NCBI RefSeq assembly: GCF_018614575.1
Contig: NZ_JAGGOJ010000005.1
Span: forward strand, 224,042-288,041
From: Streptomyces sp. ISL-10
Lineage (GTDB): Bacteria > Actinomycetota > Actinomycetes > Streptomycetales > Streptomycetaceae
Reading direction: 5' to 3'
DNA: 64,000 nt
Positions 60,917 to 64,000 of this stretch are shown in pieces (positions within the stretch are counted from its first letter, which is position 1; the number at the start of each line of letters is the position of its first letter). The notes below the pieces were generated by a model. That model was not told the origin of the DNA, did not search any database, and was given only the letters and a program-made list of their open reading frames with translations. A program made the translations under genes and the position numbers.

Positions 60917-62425
60917 ATGGAGCAGGGGCGCCAGGGACGGAGCAGGGGCGAGGAGCGCGAAGGGGGCATCCCCGACGGCCTGTTGGTCGCACTGCTGGGC
61001 TTCCTGCTCGGGCTGACGCTGCTGGTGTGGACGGCGACGGGCCTGGCGGGCCTGTTCGCGCACGGCGCCTGGCCGACGGGCGTGACATTCACCGGCACAC
61101 CCATGGCGATGCGGACGCTGGCCTCGGCCCCGCGCGACCTGCCAGCCGCCTGGCCCTCGACCCCGCCCGCCGAACTCTCCGGCTACGGGCTGTTCTGGGG
61201 CCTGGCCATCGGCGAACTGATGGTGCTGGTCGTGCTGACCGTGTTCACGCTGGGCACGGTCGCGCGCTGGCGCGCGGTCCGGGCAAGGGCCCGCGCCGAG
61301 CGGCCGGGAGGCGGAGGGCCGTCGCGGGACCCGCAGCCGCACGTTGCCGCCGAGCCGCCGGCGCACAGGCCTGTACCCGCACCCGTCGTGGAGACGCTCC
61401 CCGCGCCGGCCGTCGAAGCAGCCGTCCACGCCGCCCCCACCCCCGAGGCGGTGACGCCGCCCATCGCGCCGCTCCCCACAGTCCCCGGCCCGCGCGGCAC
61501 CCGCTCCCGCGTCCTGTACGGCGATCCCGCCACCCGCCGGCCCTCCACCGTCCAGGCGCTCCTCGACGCCGAGGGCCCCACCCTCGTCGTGACCTCCGAC
61601 CCCTCCGTATGGGCCGAGACGAAGAACGCCCGCGCCAAGCTCGGCCCCGTCCTCGTCTACGACCCCGGCCACCTGTGCGACACCCCGGCCCGCATCCACT
61701 GGTCGCCCACCACCGGCTGCGAGGACGAACGGAACGCGGCCGCCCGCGCCACCGCCCTCCTCGCCCCCGTACGCCCCCGGGCCCTGCTCGACGCCGCCAT
61801 GGCCGACACGGCGGAAACGCTCCTGCGCTGCTGGCTGCACGCGGCAGCCGTGGACGGCCGCCCGTTCCGCCAGGTCCACCGCTGGGCACAGGGTGCGGGC
61901 GCCCATGAGCCCGTACGCATCCTCCGTACGCATCCCAAGGCCGCGGCCGGGCTCGCTGGACTGCTGGAGTCCGCTCTCACCGCCTATCCCGAACGCCGGG
62001 ACATCGCCCAGCAGTTGACCGGCCGGGCCCTCACCGCCCTGTCCTCGGTCCACATCCGCGAGGCGTGCACCCCAAACCGAACCGATTCGCTCGCCTTGGA
62101 ATCATTCGTGGACGAAGCGGGCACGCTTTATGTGGTGGGTGAACCGATCGAGGATCCGCGGACCCGCCCCGGTGCGATGCCGCTGCTCACGGCACTCGCC
62201 TCAGACGTGGTCGAGCACGGCCGCCGCATGGCCGCACGGTCATCCGACGGTCGGCTCGACCCACCACTGACCCTCGTCCTCGACGACGTCGCGGCTGTCG
62301 CGCCGCTCCCCCAACTCCCCGAACTCCTCGCCACCGGCCAGGGCCAGGGCCTGCCGACACTCGTCCTGCTGCGCTCCGCCGAACAGGCCCGCGCACGCTG
62401 GGCGGCACCGCTGCTCTCTCACTGA
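60917..62425 (+). CDS. cmdA: VirD4/TraD-like coupling protein lacking Walker A (cmdA position)
   Basis: 502 residues. Two N-terminal membrane helices (about 15-40 and 90-112), a Pro-rich linker, and a TraG/VirD4-like domain. The segment ALLDAEGPTLVVTSDPSVWA and GPVLVYDPGH match the region after Walker A in VirD4. The Walker B-like LTLVLDDVAAVAPLPQLPEL with GQGQGLPTLVLLRSAEQAR is also present. The Walker A loop itself is replaced by YGDPATRRPSTVQALL, so ATP hydrolysis is doubtful. The protein ends soon after the Walker B region, short for VirD4. It lies last in the six-gene cluster. Confidence 0.78.
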   Translation: MEQGRQGRSRGEEREGGIPDGLLVALLGFLLGLTLLVWTATGLAGLFAHGAWPTGVTFTGTPMAMRTLASAPRDLPAAWPSTPPAELSGYGLFWGLAIGELMVLVVLTVFTLGTVARWRAVRARARAERPGGGGPSRDPQPHVAAEPPAHRPVPAPVVETLPAPAVEAAVHAAPTPEAVTPPIAPLPTVPGPRGTRSRVLYGDPATRRPSTVQALLDAEGPTLVVTSDPSVWAETKNARAKLGPVLVYDPGHLCDTPARIHWSPTTGCEDERNAAARATALLAPVRPRALLDAAMADTAETLLRCWLHAAAVDGRPFRQVHRWAQGAGAHEPVRILRTHPKAAAGLAGLLESALTAYPERRDIAQQLTGRALTALSSVHIREACTPNRTDSLALESFVDEAGTLYVVGEPIEDPRTRPGAMPLLTALASDVVEHGRRMAARSSDGRLDPPLTLVLDDVAAVAPLPQLPELLATGQGQGLPTLVLLRSAEQARARWAAPLLSH

Positions 62426-62552
62426 CCAGCGGCCACGACCACTCCGACCCCGCGCCTCGGAGCTGTCCGGACGATCACGCCATCGCCTACGGGCCGGTAC
62501 CGTCGGTTTCTGGGCGAGATGGCCGGGTTGTAGGGTCTCGGAGGGGGTGATC

Positions 62553-62747
62553 ATGGCTGATCGCGGCTGGTATGACGACAGTGACTACCACGACGCAGTC
62601 CAGCAGGGCGAACGAGCAACACGGTTCGGCTGGGCAGCGATCGCCGGGACTACAGGAGTGCTCGGCTGTGTGCTGATCACCATGGCCGTTATCTGTGCAG
62701 TCGCGGTTCTCGCGTGCCTTTACGTTGTGGTGTCGATGGATTACTAG
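62553..62747 (+). CDS. 64-residue single-pass membrane protein
   Basis: The ATG at 62553 has GGAGGGGG at about 5 bases. Soluble acidic N-terminus (MADRGWYDDSDYHDAVQQGE), then a long hydrophobic segment (WAAIAGTTGVLGCVLITMAV onward) to the end. The last base of its TAG stop appears to be the first base of the IS remnant, so the original C-terminus may have been longer. No function is recognised. It lies 127 bases after cmdA but has its own ribosome site. Confidence 0.7.
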   Translation: MADRGWYDDSDYHDAVQQGERATRFGWAAIAGTTGVLGCVLITMAVICAVAVLACLYVVVSMDY

Positions 62748-63324
62748 GGCCTGTCCAGACCCATCATGTGCGGAGCCAGATGACCAGGGCTGCTGCGGTG
62801 GCGGTGCCGAGGTAGACGTAGCCGCGTTTGTCGTAGCGGGTGGCCACAGCGCGGGACTGCCTGAGCTTGTTGATCGCTCGTCCGACGGTGTTGCGTTTGT
62901 TGAAACGCTCTTCGTCGAAGCCGGGTGGCCGTCCGCCACGTGAGCCCTTTGCGCGGGCGGGCGGCCCGGCTGTCGGTCTTCTCCGGGATGGTGTGCCGGA
63001 TGCCCCGGCGCCGCAGGTACTCGCGGCACGGCCCGTTGCTGTATGCCTTGTCGGCCGCGATGCTGTCGGGCTTCGTGCGGGGCCTGCCCGGACCAACTCT
63101 GGGGACGCGGATCTTTGCCAGCACCGCCTGGAACTGTGTGCGGTCTGCCCGCTGACCCGGCGTGACGATCAGGGACAGCGGGCGGCAGTGGCCACAACGC
63201 CCGTTTGCTGACCGGCAAGAAGGGCCGCAGCCGTCCTAACTCAGCGTCCGTCAGATCGCCCCGCCCCATGCCCACAACAACGACCCAAGGCATGGGGCGG
63301 TCATATGATCGCCCGGACAGCTTT
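62747..63324 (-). mobile_element. Decayed IS5-family insertion sequence
   Basis: The transposase runs on the minus strand. Its start gives MGRGDLTDAELGRLRPFLPV (frame 1), then the catalytic-domain part PRTKPDSIAADKAYSNGPCREYLRRRGIRHTIPEK in another frame, and a YDKRGYVYLGTATAAALVIWL end in a third. About one third of the usual gene is deleted and several frameshifts are present, so it is inactive. Imperfect inverted ends start CCTGTCCAGAC on the left and GCTGTCCGGGC on the right. TA dinucleotides flank both sides, consistent with a TA target duplication. Confidence 0.8.
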
Positions 63325-63872
63325 TAGCCGTCGCGCCTGACCTCGTACTCCCGCGCCATGCCGTCCCCCGGAATGGGCGACGGATCGGCGCTCGGCACGA
63401 AGCCGGCCCGGTGGTAGAGCGCCTCCGCCCTCGTGTTGTCCGTGTGGAAGATCAGCCTCACTCGATCCACCCGCGGCTCCTCCAGCGCCCACGACCACTC
63501 CAGAGCCGCCCGGAACAGCGCGTCCGCGAGACCGCTGCCCCGCGCCTCGGGCCGTACGAACACGCCCACCACATGCGTCTGTTCCACCGGTGCCGGCTTG
63601 CCGATCCGCGGCTCGGCCCCCGGCCGCTCCACGAGCAGCGACACCGTTCCGTCCCAGCGCCCGTCCGGTGCCTCGCCGATGAACTGGATGACCTCCCGCC
63701 CTGCTGCCGCCGTCGCCGTGCGCTCCTGCCAGAAGGAGTCCGGACGCACCGCCGCCTCCTCGTACGACTCCATGAACGCGATCGAAGCCAGCGGGTCCTG
63801 CAGGGCGGCGAGCCGCAGCTCGCGGGCCATGGCCCATTCCTCGGCCCGCACGGGCCGGATGACGTATTCCAT
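63324..63872 (-). CDS. GNAT-family N-acetyltransferase
   Basis: 182 residues from the ATG at 63872. The GNAT fold is visible: EYVIRPVRAEEWAMARELRL at the N-terminus, the acetyl-CoA loop VFVRPEARGSGLADALFRAA (about 113-132) and the motif TDNTRAEALYHRAGFVPSAD. It transfers an acetyl group from acetyl-CoA to an unknown amine, cytosolic. The two last bases of its stop codon lie at or next to the right end of the IS remnant, so the C-terminus could be trimmed. The 128 bases upstream to the window edge hold no supported gene. Confidence 0.88.
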   Translation of the reverse strand: MEYVIRPVRAEEWAMARELRLAALQDPLASIAFMESYEEAAVRPDSFWQERTATAAAGREVIQFIGEAPDGRWDGTVSLLVERPGAEPRIGKPAPVEQTHVVGVFVRPEARGSGLADALFRAALEWSWALEEPRVDRVRLIFHTDNTRAEALYHRAGFVPSADPSPIPGDGMAREYEVRRDG

Positions 63873-64000
63873 GACCCGATACTGGCCAAGCCCCTCGCAC
63901 TCGGGCAACGAGGTTTCGGCCGTGCGCGTGGGACAGGTCCAGGCGGTGATTCTGGCGGACGACACCAGGCCGGTGAATCCGACCCCGAAACGCAGAAAAG

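Noticed and set aside
1..64000. tRNA or rRNA genes
   Set aside because: No cloverleaf with a T-loop GTTCGAATC-type motif or rRNA stretch was seen by eye. A covariance search would be needed for certainty.

Overview
The window is chromosomal Streptomyces DNA. The evidence is very high GC with strong third-position bias, frequent GTG and TTG starts, chains of 4-base ATGA/GTGA overlaps, and family-specific genes (nur, glnR, mshD, pstSCAB with an 11-base-phased PHO box, csoR). From memory, the backbone runs in the same order as S. coelicolor from about SCO4179 (nur) down to SCO4126 (cmdA). No rRNA, tRNA or CRISPR array was seen.

Left part (1-16.5 kb). A partial ygfZ-like gene is followed by nur (nickel sensor), a nitrobindin-like protein, and a three-gene operon of paralogous membrane-anchored proteins that all carry an LLLP motif. 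Next come a DsrE-like gene, a thiosulfate sulfurtransferase/sseC pair preceded by a 27-codon Cys-containing leader peptide, an LmeA-like protein, a MoaD-like protein and a hydrolase. glnR follows, preceded by a terminator-like hairpin and a 31-codon upstream reading frame. A LacI regulator, an HtrA-type protease and a two-component system complete the block.

Phosphate block (17-35 kb). Secreted PI-PLC-like and 5'-nucleotidase enzymes lie beside mshD and a YtrA-type GntR/ABC operon with a clear operator. Then come ppk-CHAD-NUDIX (polyphosphate), pstS-pstC-pstA-pstB (high-affinity uptake) and, convergently, a Pit-type transporter with its DUF47/PhoU-like partner. Secreted phosphatases release phosphate, Pst and Pit import it, and Ppk stores it.

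Accessory stretch (35-55 kb). csoR with its operator, lipoproteins, a secreted FAD oxidase, a PAP2 phosphatase and a transglycosylase/NlpC enzyme lead into genes typical of variable Streptomyces DNA. These are two Uma2 genes, a divergent ATPase/XRE/DUF397 regulatory cassette with a palindromic operator, and a polymorphic-toxin locus. The toxin locus has an SseB-like gene, a WXG-like partner, a 1568-residue RHS protein with a low-GC C-terminal tip, and a small downstream gene placed like an immunity gene. A badly broken phosphatase pseudogene closes the stretch.

Right part (55-64 kb). A six-gene cluster resembling a type IV secretion apparatus (VirB2-, VirB8-, VirB6-, VirB3/VirB4- and VirD4-like, no relaxase) matches the cmdF-cmdA locus. 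After it come a small membrane protein, a decayed IS5-type element and a GNAT acetyltransferase. Several genes carry frameshifts, some in homopolymer runs, so sequencing error and true decay must be separated.
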